DNA from: an uncultured Christensenellaceae bacterium
GTDB taxonomy: Bacteria; Bacillota; Clostridia; Christensenellales; Pumilibacteraceae
DNA: 64,000 nt
NCBI GenBank assembly: GCA_910586925.1
Contig: CAJUKG010000001.1
Coordinates: 158,964-222,963 of the forward strand
Direction of reading: 5' to 3'
Part shown: piece by piece, positions 17,049-27,500 of the stretch
Numbering within the stretch: the first letter of the stretch is position 1
Layout: each line of letters starts with the position of its first letter
Made by a program: the position numbers and the translations under genes
Notes under the pieces: model-generated
What the model was told of the DNA's origin: nothing
The model's input: the letters and a program-made list of their open reading frames with translations, nothing else
Database searches by the model: none

Positions 17049-17486
17049 ATGAAGAAGATCAAGGTTTTATGCGTGGGCAAAGCGAGCAAAGATTTTTGCC
17101 GCGACGGTTGCAACGAGTATCTGAAAAGGCTCAAAGGATTTTACGACGTGACGGTATCGGAGATCCCCGAGCAACCGACGCTCAAAAAAGAATGTGACGA
17201 ACTGCTTCGCAGAATGTCGGGGTGCTCGGTGCTCATGGATGTGAAAGGGAAGGCGGTGAGTTCGGAGGAGCTTGCCGACATGGTCAAGACCGAACACGAA
17301 CGCGGCGACGAGTTGACTTTCGTTATCGGCGGCGCGTCGGGAGTGGACGAGCGCGTGCGGGCGGCGGCGAAACACCGCGTGTCGTTCGGCGCGGTCACAT
17401 ACCCGCATCAGCTTGTGCGCGTACTGCTTTTGGAGCAGCTCTACCGTGCCGCGACTATAATAAACCGTATTCCTTACCATAAATAG
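17049..17486 (+). CDS. rlmH: 23S rRNA (pseudouridine-1915-N3)-methyltransferase
   Basis: 145 residues. RlmH is a SPOUT-fold enzyme that methylates pseudouridine 1915 in helix 69 of 23S rRNA, using S-adenosylmethionine. Visible signatures are the N-terminal KIKVLCVGK, FVIGGASGVD in the knot region, and the C-terminal PHQLVRVLLLEQLYRA ending IPYHK, all highly typical. Start ATG 17049 matches the family; a longer frame from 16899 overlaps the CPBP gene. It ends the walJ-like operon. Confidence 0.96.
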   Translation: MKKIKVLCVGKASKDFCRDGCNEYLKRLKGFYDVTVSEIPEQPTLKKECDELLRRMSGCSVLMDVKGKAVSSEELADMVKTEHERGDELTFVIGGASGVDERVRAAAKHRVSFGAVTYPHQLVRVLLLEQLYRAATIINRIPYHK

Positions 17487-17535
17487 CCGCATGCGAAAAT
17501 AGGAGCCGACACGGTCGGAGCATGTAATAACGGCA

Positions 17536-17541
17536 TATAAT
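17536..17541 (+). promoter_or_regulatory. Possible -10 box directly before the M14 peptidase gene
   Basis: TATAAT six bases before ATG 17548, as in the leaderless genes of this window, but without a convincing -35 hexamer. There is also no ribosome-binding sequence. Confidence 0.4.
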
Positions 17542-17547
17542 AACGGT

Positions 17548-18342
17548 ATGGATATTTACGGTACGGTCAAGGCGCGTCTCGGCGGCGACGGGTTTTCCAT
17601 CGGTAAAAGCGAGTTCGGGCGCGACATACTTTGCGTTCATCGCGGGTCGAGCGGCGGCAGACAGATCATAGTGACGGCGGGGATACACGCGCGGGAATGT
17701 TATACCGCGCTCGTGCCTCTCCGTCAGCTCCAAACGTTCACAGGCGTCGGCGGCGTATACTTCGTGCCGCTCGTCAACCCCGACGGCGCGGCGTTTTTCG
17801 AGAACGGCGACACGGCGGGAAGCGAGTTTTTGGAGCGCATGAAACCGCTTCGGCGGGAGTGGAAAAGCAACGGCAGGGGCGTGGACCTCAACTGCAATTT
17901 CGACGCGAATTGGGGTACGGGCGACGGCAATACGACCGTTCGCGGCAGTCACGGCTGCATAGGCGATCGCCCGACGAGCGAAGCGGAAGTGCGTGCGCTG
18001 TGCGATTTCACGTGGCAAGTCGCTCCCGCAATGACGATAAGCTATCACTGCATGGGCGGCGAGCTGTACTGGGAATTTTTCCAAAGCGGCGAAAATCGCA
18101 AGCGCGACAAAAAGCTCGCGAGCGAGATCGCGAGGCATATCGGCGTAAAACGCGTGGACGGAGATCTGGGTTCGGCGGGCGGATATAAAGATTGGTGCGT
18201 CATGAAGCTCGGCATACCCGCCGTGACGATAGAGCTTATAAAGCACGGAAGTCACCCGTTCGGACCGGACGATTACGCGGCGGACGTCGAGGCGAATCGA
18301 GATCTCCCGGGGTACGTGCTGTCGCTTCTCGGCGAGAAATAG
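17548..18342 (+). CDS. M14-family zinc carboxypeptidase-like protein
   Basis: 264 residues, no signal peptide, so probably cytoplasmic. The zinc site of the M14 family is complete: His47 and Glu50 in GIHARE, and His167 in SYHCMGG. The catalytic Glu229 lies in VTIEL, and VDLNCNF carries the usual Arg/Asn-type substrate segment. Related enzymes include gamma-D-glutamyl-diamino acid peptidases that degrade cell-wall peptides, which would fit recycling of muropeptides. Downstream tadA starts 24 bases after the stop and may be co-transcribed. Confidence 0.88.
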   Translation: MDIYGTVKARLGGDGFSIGKSEFGRDILCVHRGSSGGRQIIVTAGIHARECYTALVPLRQLQTFTGVGGVYFVPLVNPDGAAFFENGDTAGSEFLERMKPLRREWKSNGRGVDLNCNFDANWGTGDGNTTVRGSHGCIGDRPTSEAEVRALCDFTWQVAPAMTISYHCMGGELYWEFFQSGENRKRDKKLASEIARHIGVKRVDGDLGSAGGYKDWCVMKLGIPAVTIELIKHGSHPFGPDDYAADVEANRDLPGYVLSLLGEK

Positions 18343-18366
18343 AGATATATACGAAAAGAGGTCGTT

Positions 18367-18849
18367 ATGGACGAAAATACCCAAAGAGATATCAAGTTTA
18401 TGCGTGCGGCGATCGCCGCGCTCGAAAAATGCCCGGAATGCGAAGTTCCGATCGCGGCTGTTGTCGTCGCGGGCGACGAGATAGTCGGGGTAGGCGTCAA
18501 TCGTCGCGAGGTCGATAACGACCCCACCGCGCACGCCGAAGTGGTAGCCATACGCGACGCGGCAAAGCGGCTCGGCAGGTGGAATCTTTCGGAGTGCGAG
18601 CTGTTCGTTACGCTCGAGCCGTGCGTCATGTGCGGCGGCGCGATCGTGTATTCGCGCATCAGGCGCGTTGTGTTCGGCGCGTGGGACAAGCGTTTCGGCG
18701 GTTGCGGCTCGGTGCTTAACGTAGTGCAAAACGAAAACTTAAACCACCGCGCGGAAATAAAAGGCGGCGTGCTCGAAAGCGAATGTCTGCAACCGATACA
18801 GGCGTTTTTCAAAGCCCGCCGCGCGAAGAATAAAACGGAAAACGGATAA
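18367..18849 (+). CDS. tadA: tRNA adenosine(34) deaminase
   Basis: 160 residues. TadA converts A34 to inosine in tRNA-Arg(ACG), the very tRNA encoded at 61.6 kb. The zinc-deaminase motifs are intact: HAEV with the catalytic Glu, and PCVMC with two zinc-binding Cys. The C-terminal NHRAEIKGGV and final helix are typical. An AAGAGG precedes the ATG. Confidence 0.94.
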   Translation: MDENTQRDIKFMRAAIAALEKCPECEVPIAAVVVAGDEIVGVGVNRREVDNDPTAHAEVVAIRDAAKRLGRWNLSECELFVTLEPCVMCGGAIVYSRIRRVVFGAWDKRFGGCGSVLNVVQNENLNHRAEIKGGVLESECLQPIQAFFKARRAKNKTENG

Positions 18850-18905
18850 ATAGCGGTCGCAAAATTAGAATAACGTTAGAAATATGTTAGAATATGCCGT
18901 GCGCA

Positions 18906-18934
18906 TTGACAAAACGCCCGAATAAGGGTATAAT
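18906..18934 (+). promoter_or_regulatory. Promoter of the small membrane protein gene
   Basis: TTGACA, 17-base spacer, TATAAT, 32 bases before ATG 18967, which is preceded by a GGAGG-like sequence. Confidence 0.85.
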
Positions 18935-18966
18935 AATAATCGAAGATCGCAGGCGCGGAGGCGAGT

Positions 18967-19260
18967 ATGATAGCAGGAAGGCTGATCAATAAAGTAATAA
19001 ATATTTTTACGGGTCTGTTCGGGATAGCCACGCTCATACTCATGCTTATAATATACATCAATAACGGATTGGGTAATTTTATTCCCAATGACACTATCAT
19101 GCATATAAGCGTCGCCCGCGACTATACGACGCTTGCGACGGTGTTCTGTGCGGGCGTGGAATTTACGTTAAAACGCAACGTCATTCTCGCTATCGTGTTT
19201 GCGGGTATAGTCGTCGCGGTCGCCGTGTTCATGTTATATACCGATTTAGCGGCGGTATAA
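18967..19260 (+). CDS. Small membrane protein of unknown function
   Basis: 97 residues with three hydrophobic helices (about 13-33, 52-66 and 74-93). No recognised family. Expressed from its own consensus promoter and closed by its own terminator, so it is a genuine single-gene unit rather than a fragment. Confidence 0.75.
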   Translation: MIAGRLINKVINIFTGLFGIATLILMLIIYINNGLGNFIPNDTIMHISVARDYTTLATVFCAGVEFTLKRNVILAIVFAGIVVAVAVFMLYTDLAAV

Positions 19261-19278
19261 ATACTATTCCAATTCAAA

Positions 19279-19306
19279 ACACACCTCGAGATCCGAGGTG
19301 TTTTTT
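19279..19306 (+). terminator. Intrinsic terminator
   Basis: ACACCTCG/CGAGGTGT stem, five-base loop, six T. Confidence 0.9.
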
Positions 19307-19332
19307 GTGTCGCGACTATTTTTCAAAACCGC

Positions 19333-19361
19333 TTGATATGCGATCGGAAATGTGATACAAT
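19333..19361 (+). promoter_or_regulatory. Promoter of the two-component operon
   Basis: TTGATA, 17-base spacer, TACAAT. The likely start codon is GTG 19403, 42 bases after the -10 box. Confidence 0.75.
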
Positions 19362-19402
19362 ATAAAAAAGGGAGTACATTTCCCGTTTTGACGGAGAGTC
19401 GG

Positions 19403-20116
19403 GTGATAAACGTAGCTATTGTAGATGACGAAAAAAAGACGCGCGACGAGCTGACGCTGTACTTTAACGATTATTCGCGGGTCAAGCGCGAGGAGTTTCA
19501 TACTGTCGCGTTCGACAGTTCGATCGCGTTTTTGAGCGAGTATAAAGCGAATTACGATCTCGTGCTCATGGATATAGACATGCCCAACTTGAACGGCATG
19601 GACGCGGCGCGGCGGCTTCGCGCGCTCGATAAGTCGGTCACTTTGATATTCGTCACCAACATGGCGCAGTTCGCCGTCGAGGGGTACGAAGTGAATGCGT
19701 TCGATTATATCGTCAAGCCCGTTTCGTCCTACGATTTTTCGCTAAAGCTCGACCGCGCGCTCGAACGCATAAAAAGCGAGAGCGACGTCAAAATCAAAAT
19801 TACCGTCGGCTATGCCGTCAAGATCTTCACTCCCGCCGAAATCAAGTACGTAGAAGTGACGGGGCACAAGCTCATCTACCACACCGTCGAGGGGGATTTC
19901 CAAACAACGGGAACGCTGCGCGAGCTTGAAGGCAAACTCGTTTCCGCGGGGTTCGGAAAGTGCAACAGCTGTTATCTCGTAAACCTTCGGCACGTCAAAG
20001 GCGTGGACGGACAAACCGTCGACGTCGCGGGCGACAAACTGCAGATCTCTTTCCCCAAGCGCAAAGACTTTATAAGACAGCTCAACGATTATCTCGGAAG
20101 CGGTGGCGGGCAGTAA
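19403..20116 (+). CDS. LytTR-family response regulator
   Basis: 237 residues. The receiver domain (about 1-120) has the acidic pair Asp8-Asp9, the phosphorylated Asp57 in VLMDIDMPN and Lys105 in DYIVKP. The C-terminal domain (about 135-235) is LytTR, with the GKCNSCYLVNLRHVKGVDG segment, which binds DNA as a beta-sheet wedge. A longer frame starts at 19352, but the receiver begins VINVAIVDDE from GTG 19403 with GGAG upstream. The partner kinase starts 33 bases after its stop. Targets may include the carbohydrate-binding and GH3 genes just downstream (inference). Confidence 0.92.
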   Translation: MINVAIVDDEKKTRDELTLYFNDYSRVKREEFHTVAFDSSIAFLSEYKANYDLVLMDIDMPNLNGMDAARRLRALDKSVTLIFVTNMAQFAVEGYEVNAFDYIVKPVSSYDFSLKLDRALERIKSESDVKIKITVGYAVKIFTPAEIKYVEVTGHKLIYHTVEGDFQTTGTLRELEGKLVSAGFGKCNSCYLVNLRHVKGVDGQTVDVAGDKLQISFPKRKDFIRQLNDYLGSGGGQ

Positions 20117-20149
20117 TTTTTGCCCACCCCAAAAAGGACAGGCATTTTA

Positions 20150-21472
20150 ATGACGCAGTTGGAATTTTACAAGTCGTTTCAGTTCGTTATCGAGCTGATT
20201 GTCGCCGAAACGCTGTTTACGTTCAAGCTCGAACGCAGACGGCTGTTTTGGGTGCGGCTTCCGCTGTGCGTCGCGGCAGTGCTTCTGATTTCGTGGCTGT
20301 TCCCGATCCCGACCACGAACGCGCTGTACATGTCGTTCATGTTCTTTTGCATATTTTTGTCGACGGTGCTTGCGGGGTTCGTACTGTTCAAAGAAAGCCC
20401 GCTCAAAATCATTTACAGTATGGTCGCGGCGTATACCGTTCAACACCTCGCGTACGAGGGCTACAACATCGTACAAACGCTTATGGGCAGAGCGAATGCG
20501 GGGTTTTACGGCGACGACGAGTTCAAGCTGTTCCCAAATCCGTTGTTCGGCGTGTTGTACTTTTGTATATTTTTGGTCGTGTACTTTTTTGCGACGGTGC
20601 TTCTCGGTCGGAAAATCGAGCGCGGCGAAAAACTTCGTATATCAAGCAGCTATATCTTCGTGTTCGCGATACTGATTTTCGCGGTGGATATAATTCTGAA
20701 CGCTGTGGTCGTGTACCACATAGCTCCGCTCGGCAACAAACTGTATCTTTCGATCGTCGGCGTTTACAATATAGTATGCTGTATAGTGGTGCTTCTTCTG
20801 ATGTTCGAGGTGAGTAAAAGATACAGGTTGCAAGACGCGCTTCACGCCGTAAATCTTTTGCGCCGTCACGAGCGCGAACAGTACCGCGAGTCCAAAGAGA
20901 ACATCGCGCTCATAAACATGAAGTGTCACGACCTTAAACACCAAGTGCGCGACATAGGCACCAAGAGCGCGTTAAGCGAAGACGCGGTCAAAGAAATAGA
21001 AAACCTCATTCAGATATACGACGCGGCTTTGCGTACGGGTAACGAGGCACTCGACGTCATTATCACCGAGAAAATGCTTTCGTGCAACAAGAACGGCATA
21101 AAACTCTCGTGCATAGTCGACGGCAAAAGTTTGAGTTTTATGCGCGAGGACGACATATATTCGTTGTTCGGCAACCTTATCGACAACGCCGTCGATGCGG
21201 TGCTTTCTCTCGAAGAAAGCAAGCGGGTCATTTCGCTCAAAGTGCGCGAAGTGGGCACGATGCTGTCCGTCAACGTGCATAATTATTACGAGCATAAAAT
21301 AGAGTTCGAGGACGGCTTGCCCGTCACTACAAAACAGGATAAAGCGTATCACGGTTACGGCATGAAAAGCGTCAAGTATATCTGCAACAAGTACGGCGGC
21401 GACCTGTCTATTATGGCGGCGGACAACGTGTTCAACATAAACATTCTCTTTCCCGTCAACGTCAGCCGATAA
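20150..21472 (+). CDS. GHKL-type sensor histidine kinase (AgrC-like)
   Basis: 440 residues. About six or seven membrane helices occupy residues 1-215 as the sensor. The phosphoacceptor region is NMKCHDLKHQVRD, with His260 the likely site (His264 is close by). The ATPase part has the N-box NLIDNAVDAV and the G-box YHGYGMKSVKYICNKYGG, characteristic of the AgrC/ComD class that pairs with LytTR regulators. Start at ATG 20150 with AAGGA upstream; a frame from 20120 adds non-homologous residues. A signalling-peptide gene was not found nearby. Confidence 0.92.
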   Translation: MTQLEFYKSFQFVIELIVAETLFTFKLERRRLFWVRLPLCVAAVLLISWLFPIPTTNALYMSFMFFCIFLSTVLAGFVLFKESPLKIIYSMVAAYTVQHLAYEGYNIVQTLMGRANAGFYGDDEFKLFPNPLFGVLYFCIFLVVYFFATVLLGRKIERGEKLRISSSYIFVFAILIFAVDIILNAVVVYHIAPLGNKLYLSIVGVYNIVCCIVVLLLMFEVSKRYRLQDALHAVNLLRRHEREQYRESKENIALINMKCHDLKHQVRDIGTKSALSEDAVKEIENLIQIYDAALRTGNEALDVIITEKMLSCNKNGIKLSCIVDGKSLSFMREDDIYSLFGNLIDNAVDAVLSLEESKRVISLKVREVGTMLSVNVHNYYEHKIEFEDGLPVTTKQDKAYHGYGMKSVKYICNKYGGDLSIMAADNVFNINILFPVNVSR

Positions 21473-21489
21473 ACTCAATGTAAAATTCG

Positions 21490-21514
21490 ACTCGCGCACC
21501 GTCGCGGGTTTTTT
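21490..21514 (+). terminator. Intrinsic terminator after the kinase gene
   Basis: ACTCGCG/CGCGGGT stem with six-base loop, followed by T-run. Confidence 0.75.
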
Positions 21515-21591
21515 CTTGGCGATAAAAACACGGCGGTCGCGCCGCCGAGAAAAGATTATGCAGTCAAAACATAAGTTTAGGAATAACCGTA

Positions 21592-21619
21592 TTGTCAGAT
21601 ATTATTAAAATGTTATAAT
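21592..21619 (+). promoter_or_regulatory. Promoter of the CBM lipoprotein/GH3 operon
   Basis: TTGTCA, 16-base spacer, TATAAT. The leader of about 50 bases ends in AAGGAGG before the ATG pair at 21673/21676. Confidence 0.7.
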
Positions 21620-21675
21620 CGTGGAGCAAGTGCGGTTTAAGCCGCGCGGCTGCTCACAATACAAGGAGGTTTATG

Positions 21676-24567
21676 ATGAGTAAAAGACTGTATCGGATTT
21701 CGGCGTTCGTTATCGCGATTTGTATGCTCGTTTTGGCGTGCCCCGCATTCCTAACGGCGTGCGGCACGAGCGACGACGGCGTGGAAATTCTCACCGTGCG
21801 CGACATTGTTCTCGATACGACGAATGCAAAAGTCGAGTACGCATACGGCGAAGAATTTTCGGCGGAGGGGCTTAAGGTCACCGCGATATTAAGCGACGGT
21901 TCGGAGCGGGAGATCCCGCTCGAGAAGTGCCGCATTTCCAAGGTGAAAAACACCCCGGGCAAGCGCAAGGTGAGCGTTACTTACGCCAAAAAGACCAAGC
22001 GTTACGAAGTGGTGTTCGCGGACAAGCCGATGCCGCCTATCTCTGCGGAACCGCTTCTCGAAATCGCAGGCGATAAGACGGACGGCGCGTACCGCGTTCA
22101 GGCGGAAGCTATCGACCTTGCGACGTCGGGAGTGCTTCAAAGCGGCGGCGAGCTTATTGTCGAAAGCGAAAGCGCGGACGGCGGCAAGTATATTGCAAAC
22201 TACGGCAACACCAACAATTATTTCGGGTTTACTTTTAATTCGACGGAAGCGAAAGACGACGTCACGCTCGTAATTAGAGTCGCGAACCCGTCGACCGAGC
22301 ACGTAATGCAGGTCGGCTCGAACATACTGCCGTATCTAAATTATGCGGGTACGAGCAATTCCGGCGCAATCGGAATTATGCGCGGCGCGGCTATCGCGAA
22401 AGCGAGCGAAACGGACGGGCTTGTGTGGAGCGACTTCGTCGTTCGCGGGCTAAAGATAAAAGAGGGCGCGAACACCCTCACTTTCGGAGTGCTCGACGGC
22501 GTCGTGCCGTGCATAGATTACTTCGATTTCTATGTCGGAAAGTATTACAGCGGGAGCAGTCTCGAGCTTGCGGCGGCGGGCGAAAGCACCGCACTGCAAT
22601 TCGAGGAGTTCGGGCTTGAAAGAGTGACGACGCGCGAAGATTATCTCGAAACGTATCATCTCGAACAAGGCGAGCTGTGCGTTCTCGATAACGTCGGCGC
22701 GGACGGCGGAAAAGCGGCTTTCGCACTTATGCGTGGCGAGGTTTCGACGGTCATAACGGCGGCGGAGAACAGCACCGTTCAGCTTATAATGTCTGCGGCG
22801 AGCGGCGCGGATTGGAAATTTATTAAGGACGCGACGATCACTCTCGACGGCGAAAAAATTAAGTTCAACGAGCACAACATTCGCGCGGGCGATCCCGAAA
22901 AAGGCGAGATCGTTTGGAAAGATACCGACCTCGGGTTTTACGACCTCACGGCGGGCGAACATCTTTTGCATATTTCAATCGACTCGCCGCATGCGAATTT
23001 CGACGCGCTCACCGTAAAGACTGTGTCGAAAGGCGCGTTCATGGAAAAGCACCCCGAAGTGTATATCGACGGCGCGGGCACGTTCGTAATGGAAGGGGAA
23101 CACCTCGATCCGTCGGGCGTCGTCGCGCGTGACGATTATGCCGAACTTGTTATCGGTCAGCCTTACGGCGCGTATAACGTGATCTCCGATAAGCGTGCGA
23201 GCGGCGGACGCGCCATAGACGGATTTACGGGCAAACCCGTTACGGCAACCCACCCCGAAGCCGAAAACACGGTGTTCACGTTCGATTTCTATCTCGCCGA
23301 AGCCGCGACGGTGGACGTCAATGCAGTCGCGGCGAGCCAATTGGGTGTTAACTTCGCTATCAGGGATCATGTCATCGTGCGTATCGACGGACTTGTAATG
23401 TCGCCCAATGCGTGCAATCTCGCTCAGTATTGGAATGATGGCAAAATCGAGTTCGACGACCCCATGTTTTTGGATACGCGCATAGCGCACAGAAATCTCG
23501 CGGCAGGCAGGCATACGCTTAAAATAGAAGTGATAAACTTCTTCTTTATCCTCGACTGCATAAAGATAAACGTTTTGTCTTACGGCGAGTACGCGCCCGA
23601 CGTTGTTATCGACGGCTTGGGAGAATTTTACGTCGAAGCCGAGGGACTAGATCCGACGGGCGCGATCGCACGAAAAGATTTTATCGACGCGGGCAGAATA
23701 CTGTCCGAGCGCGACGAGTATTGCATAGAAGCGGCGGATAATCCGCACGGCGGATATAATATTTGCGGTTTGGATACAGGCTCGAAGCTCACGACATATT
23801 TCGAACTCGAGGATAAAGCTACCGTTCGTATACTCATGGGCGCAAAGAGTAATCTCGGCATAGCGATCTGGGAGAAAACTCATGTCAAATTCGTGCTCGA
23901 CGAAAAGGTTTTGACGCCTAATGCGCAGAATGTGATGAACGCCAACAATAACAGTTGGATAGAACTCGAGATAGACGATCTCGTCAATCTCGATAAAGGA
24001 TCGCATAAACTCGAGATAGTGTTAGTCGGATTCAGTTTCGAGCTTGATTATATAAAATTCGACGTTACCGATTACGGTACGCAACGCACCATGTTCGAGA
24101 TAGCGAATAACGGCGACGTTGTTATCCAAGCCGAAAACACGGACGGCAGAGAAGCGATAATACGTGACGATTTCAAGCCGTATATGCCGAACGATAAGGA
24201 CAAATACGGTGTGTTCGAGGAAGGTTCCGTCAAATATATTCTCGGAATGCAGACGGGCAGTAAGATCAAAATTTACTTTACCGTAAAAGCGAAATGCACG
24301 GTCGCGCTGTACATGAACGCACGCGGCGGAAACAATTCGGGCTGCGCGTTGTGGGACGCGTCGTCGGGCGGATTTACTTTGAACGGCGTCAATATGCAGC
24401 CCGCGCCGAACGAAGCGTCGAGATTGAGCGGAGAATTCAAAGACGTTCTGTTGTTTGAAAACAAGAGTCTCGAAGCCGGAGATTACACATACTGCGTCGA
24501 GCTTAAAAGTTTTACCGACTTCAATATCGACTACTTCAAGTTCGTAGTTAGCGGTTACGGCGCATAA
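21676..24567 (+). CDS. Lipoprotein with Ig-like domain and repeated carbohydrate-binding modules
   Basis: 963 residues. A signal peptide ends AFLTAC (lipobox, Cys near residue 29). Residues about 40-115 form a Big_3-like Ig domain (YAYGEEFSAEGLKVTAILSDG). Four CBM6/35-like units follow, each opening with a variant of Gln/Glu-Ala-Glu: VQAEAIDL, VMEGEHLDPSG, FYVEAEGLDPTG and VIQAENTDGRE, each ending with a LDYIKF or IDYFKF-like beta strand. Such modules bind glycans on the cell surface. ATG 21676 gives a six-base spacing to AAGGAGG and is preferred over ATG 21673. The GH3 gene starts 15 bases after the stop, so this protein probably holds the substrate for that enzyme. Confidence 0.85.
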   Translation: MSKRLYRISAFVIAICMLVLACPAFLTACGTSDDGVEILTVRDIVLDTTNAKVEYAYGEEFSAEGLKVTAILSDGSEREIPLEKCRISKVKNTPGKRKVSVTYAKKTKRYEVVFADKPMPPISAEPLLEIAGDKTDGAYRVQAEAIDLATSGVLQSGGELIVESESADGGKYIANYGNTNNYFGFTFNSTEAKDDVTLVIRVANPSTEHVMQVGSNILPYLNYAGTSNSGAIGIMRGAAIAKASETDGLVWSDFVVRGLKIKEGANTLTFGVLDGVVPCIDYFDFYVGKYYSGSSLELAAAGESTALQFEEFGLERVTTREDYLETYHLEQGELCVLDNVGADGGKAAFALMRGEVSTVITAAENSTVQLIMSAASGADWKFIKDATITLDGEKIKFNEHNIRAGDPEKGEIVWKDTDLGFYDLTAGEHLLHISIDSPHANFDALTVKTVSKGAFMEKHPEVYIDGAGTFVMEGEHLDPSGVVARDDYAELVIGQPYGAYNVISDKRASGGRAIDGFTGKPVTATHPEAENTVFTFDFYLAEAATVDVNAVAASQLGVNFAIRDHVIVRIDGLVMSPNACNLAQYWNDGKIEFDDPMFLDTRIAHRNLAAGRHTLKIEVINFFFILDCIKINVLSYGEYAPDVVIDGLGEFYVEAEGLDPTGAIARKDFIDAGRILSERDEYCIEAADNPHGGYNICGLDTGSKLTTYFELEDKATVRILMGAKSNLGIAIWEKTHVKFVLDEKVLTPNAQNVMNANNNSWIELEIDDLVNLDKGSHKLEIVLVGFSFELDYIKFDVTDYGTQRTMFEIANNGDVVIQAENTDGREAIIRDDFKPYMPNDKDKYGVFEEGSVKYILGMQTGSKIKIYFTVKAKCTVALYMNARGGNNSGCALWDASSGGFTLNGVNMQPAPNEASRLSGEFKDVLLFENKSLEAGDYTYCVELKSFTDFNIDYFKFVVSGYGA

Positions 24568-24582
24568 TAAGGAGATAAAACA

Positions 24583-27500
24583 ATGGCGACATTAAAAAGA
24601 AAAATCATGCTTATAATCAACTTTGTGTGCATGGCGATAATCATTGCGGGCTTTGTGGTCGGCAACGTCATTTGCGGCATAAATTCCAACATTATCACGT
24701 CGTACCTTGTCGGGTTCGGACTCGACGACGATTCGGGCGAGGCGAAGGAGGCGCGTCAGGAAGGCAACATGCTCGCGGCGTCCGTCATGGAGGACGGCGC
24801 GGTGCTGCTCAAAAACAACAACGGCGCGCTCCCGCTCAAAGAAAAGAAGGTCAATGTGTTCGGCTGGGCGGGCAGCGACAAAGGTTTTATCCCGCAGGGC
24901 ACAGGTTCGGGCACGGGCGCGCGCAACGATATGGTCACTTTCCTCGGCGGGCTTACGGCGGCTAAAATAGAGTATAACACGGAACTTGCCGAAGCGTATG
25001 CGTCGCTCAACTATCGCCGCGTGGAAAACGAGAGCGGCAACTACACGATAGAAGCGAGCTCGGACAACGATTACAAGCTCAATTACGGCGTCATCGAAGC
25101 GGACGAAGATTTTCTCACCGACGCGCGCATTTCGCAGGCGAAAGCGTATTCGAATAATGCGGTCGTCGTGCTCGGACGGCTTCTCGGCGAGGGCAACGAC
25201 TATTCCAAAACGCAGTACATAAAGTACGGCGACAACGATAATTCGCGCAAACTTCAGGCGATCTCGGTCAAAGAACAGGCGATGCTCGACAGAGTATGCG
25301 CCGAGTTCGAAAACGTGATCGTCGTCATCAACAGCACCAATCCCATGGAAGCGGGATTTCTCGACAACGAAAAAATAGACGCCGCGATCTACATGGGCAC
25401 GCCCGGCACCCGCGGCGCGGTGGGGCTTGCCAATCTTCTCGCGGGCGACGCGACGCCGAGCGGACACCTCACCGACACGTGGGCTTACGACCTTTCGACA
25501 GCCGCGTCGTATGCGACTTCGGGACGCGAGGGCGTGGGCAGGTACAATGTGTCGAACTCGCTCAAGGTGGCATATTCCGACTATATCGAAGATATTTACG
25601 TCGGCTACAAGTGGTACGAAACCGCCGACGCCACGGGGTTTTGGGAGAGCGACGTCGCCAAAGAGAAGTGGGATCTCACGAACGGCTACAAACAGGTCGT
25701 GCAATATCCGTTCGGGTTCGGACTGTCATATACGAACTTTGAATGGAGCGTCGTTTCCGTTGACAAGGCGGCGGGAAGCACCCTCGGCAAAGACGATTAT
25801 ATTACCGTCGAAGTGGACGTTAAAAATATCGGGAGCGTAAAAGGCAAGGACGTTGTTCAGCTTTATTACACTCCGCCGTACACTGCGGGCGGCATCGAAA
25901 AAGCGTCCGTCAATCTTCTTGCGTTCGCAAAGACTATCGACATCGAACCCGGCGACACCGATACGGTATATCTCGAGTTCGCGGTGTCGGATATGAAAAG
26001 TTACGACTGTTACGACCGCAACAACAACGGGTTCATGGGTTACGAACTCGAGGGAGGGGAGTACACGCTAACCCTGCGCACCGACGCGCACACCGTGGCG
26101 TCGCCCGCATTCGGCAGTGCCGAAATTAAGTACACCGTGCCCGAGGAAGGGTTCAAGTACGAGCTGGATCCCGATACCGAGAAGAAGGTGGAAAACAGGT
26201 TCACCAACTACACAAACGAAACGTCGGGTGCGACGAGCACGATCGCCGAGCCTGTCGCGGGCAAAGCGCACTCCATAGACGGCAACGACGAGCCGACGAA
26301 AATCACATACCTCACGCGGCAGAACTTTGCGGGCACGTTCCCGTTCGTCACTCCCGAAAACCGCGAACTCGGCACACTCGTCGAAGATACTATGTACGTC
26401 AAGGTCGATCCCGACTCGAATAGCGACGACGTTGCGCCGATAACCGACTCGACGGCGACGAATTGGACTATCGAGGATATGTACGGCGTCGATCTCGAGG
26501 ACGATATGTGGAACGAAATCGTTTCGCAAATGACCTTGAAAGAGCAAATGACGCTCATCGCTTGCGGCGGGTTCGGTACCGTCGAGATAGAAAGCGTCGG
26601 CATGAAAAAGACGGTTGCGTCGGACGGACCGAGCGGGTTTAACAATCAGGTCACGGGACAGGGCAACCTCAAGGCGGTCAACTATCCGAGCGCGACGGTA
26701 ATCGCTCAAACGTGGGATTTCGACACGGCATACTCGGTAGGGCTTGCTATAGGCACCGAGGGCGCGGCACTCGGCGTTCAGGGCTGGTACGGTCCGGGCG
26801 CGAACTTGCACCGTTCTCCGCTCGGCGGCAGAAACTTCGAGTATTACAGCGAGGACGCGCGGCTTTCGGGCATAATGGTAGCTTACGAAGTCATGGGCGC
26901 GAAAGAAAAGGGCATTACCGCCTATATCAAGCATATCGCCGTCAACGACAGCGACACAGGTCGAAACGGCGCGTATAAATGGCTCACCGAGCAAGCTCTC
27001 CGCGAGCTGTACCTCATGCCATTCGAGTACGCCGTGAAAATCGGTTCGTCAAACGGCATGATGAGCAGTGTAGACCGTATCGGAAGCACCCGCGTATCGG
27101 GTTCGTACGCGCTTCTCAAAAGCGTGCTACGCGACGAGTGGGAGTTTCGCGGCACCGTTATCACCGACTATTATCAGGTGACGCGCGGAAGCCGTCAGCT
27201 CGACCGTATTCATGACGTCGACGAGTGCGTGCGAGCGGGCAACGATATGCTTTTGCACCCCGACGGCGTGTCCGATTGGTTCGACGACGCTACGAGCAAC
27301 ACTGCCAAAAAGTGCATAGCCGAAGCGGCGAAGAATATTCTCTTTACCTATGCCGACACTATGTTTTTCGCGTCGATCTCGGGCGAGGATATCACGTTCC
27401 GCAAGACGCCCGAAGTGTTTCCTTGGTGGATAATTCTTCTCGTCGGTGTGGACGTCGTGGTCGCGGGCGTTATCGGCGTGTGGACGTGGTTGATCCTCAA

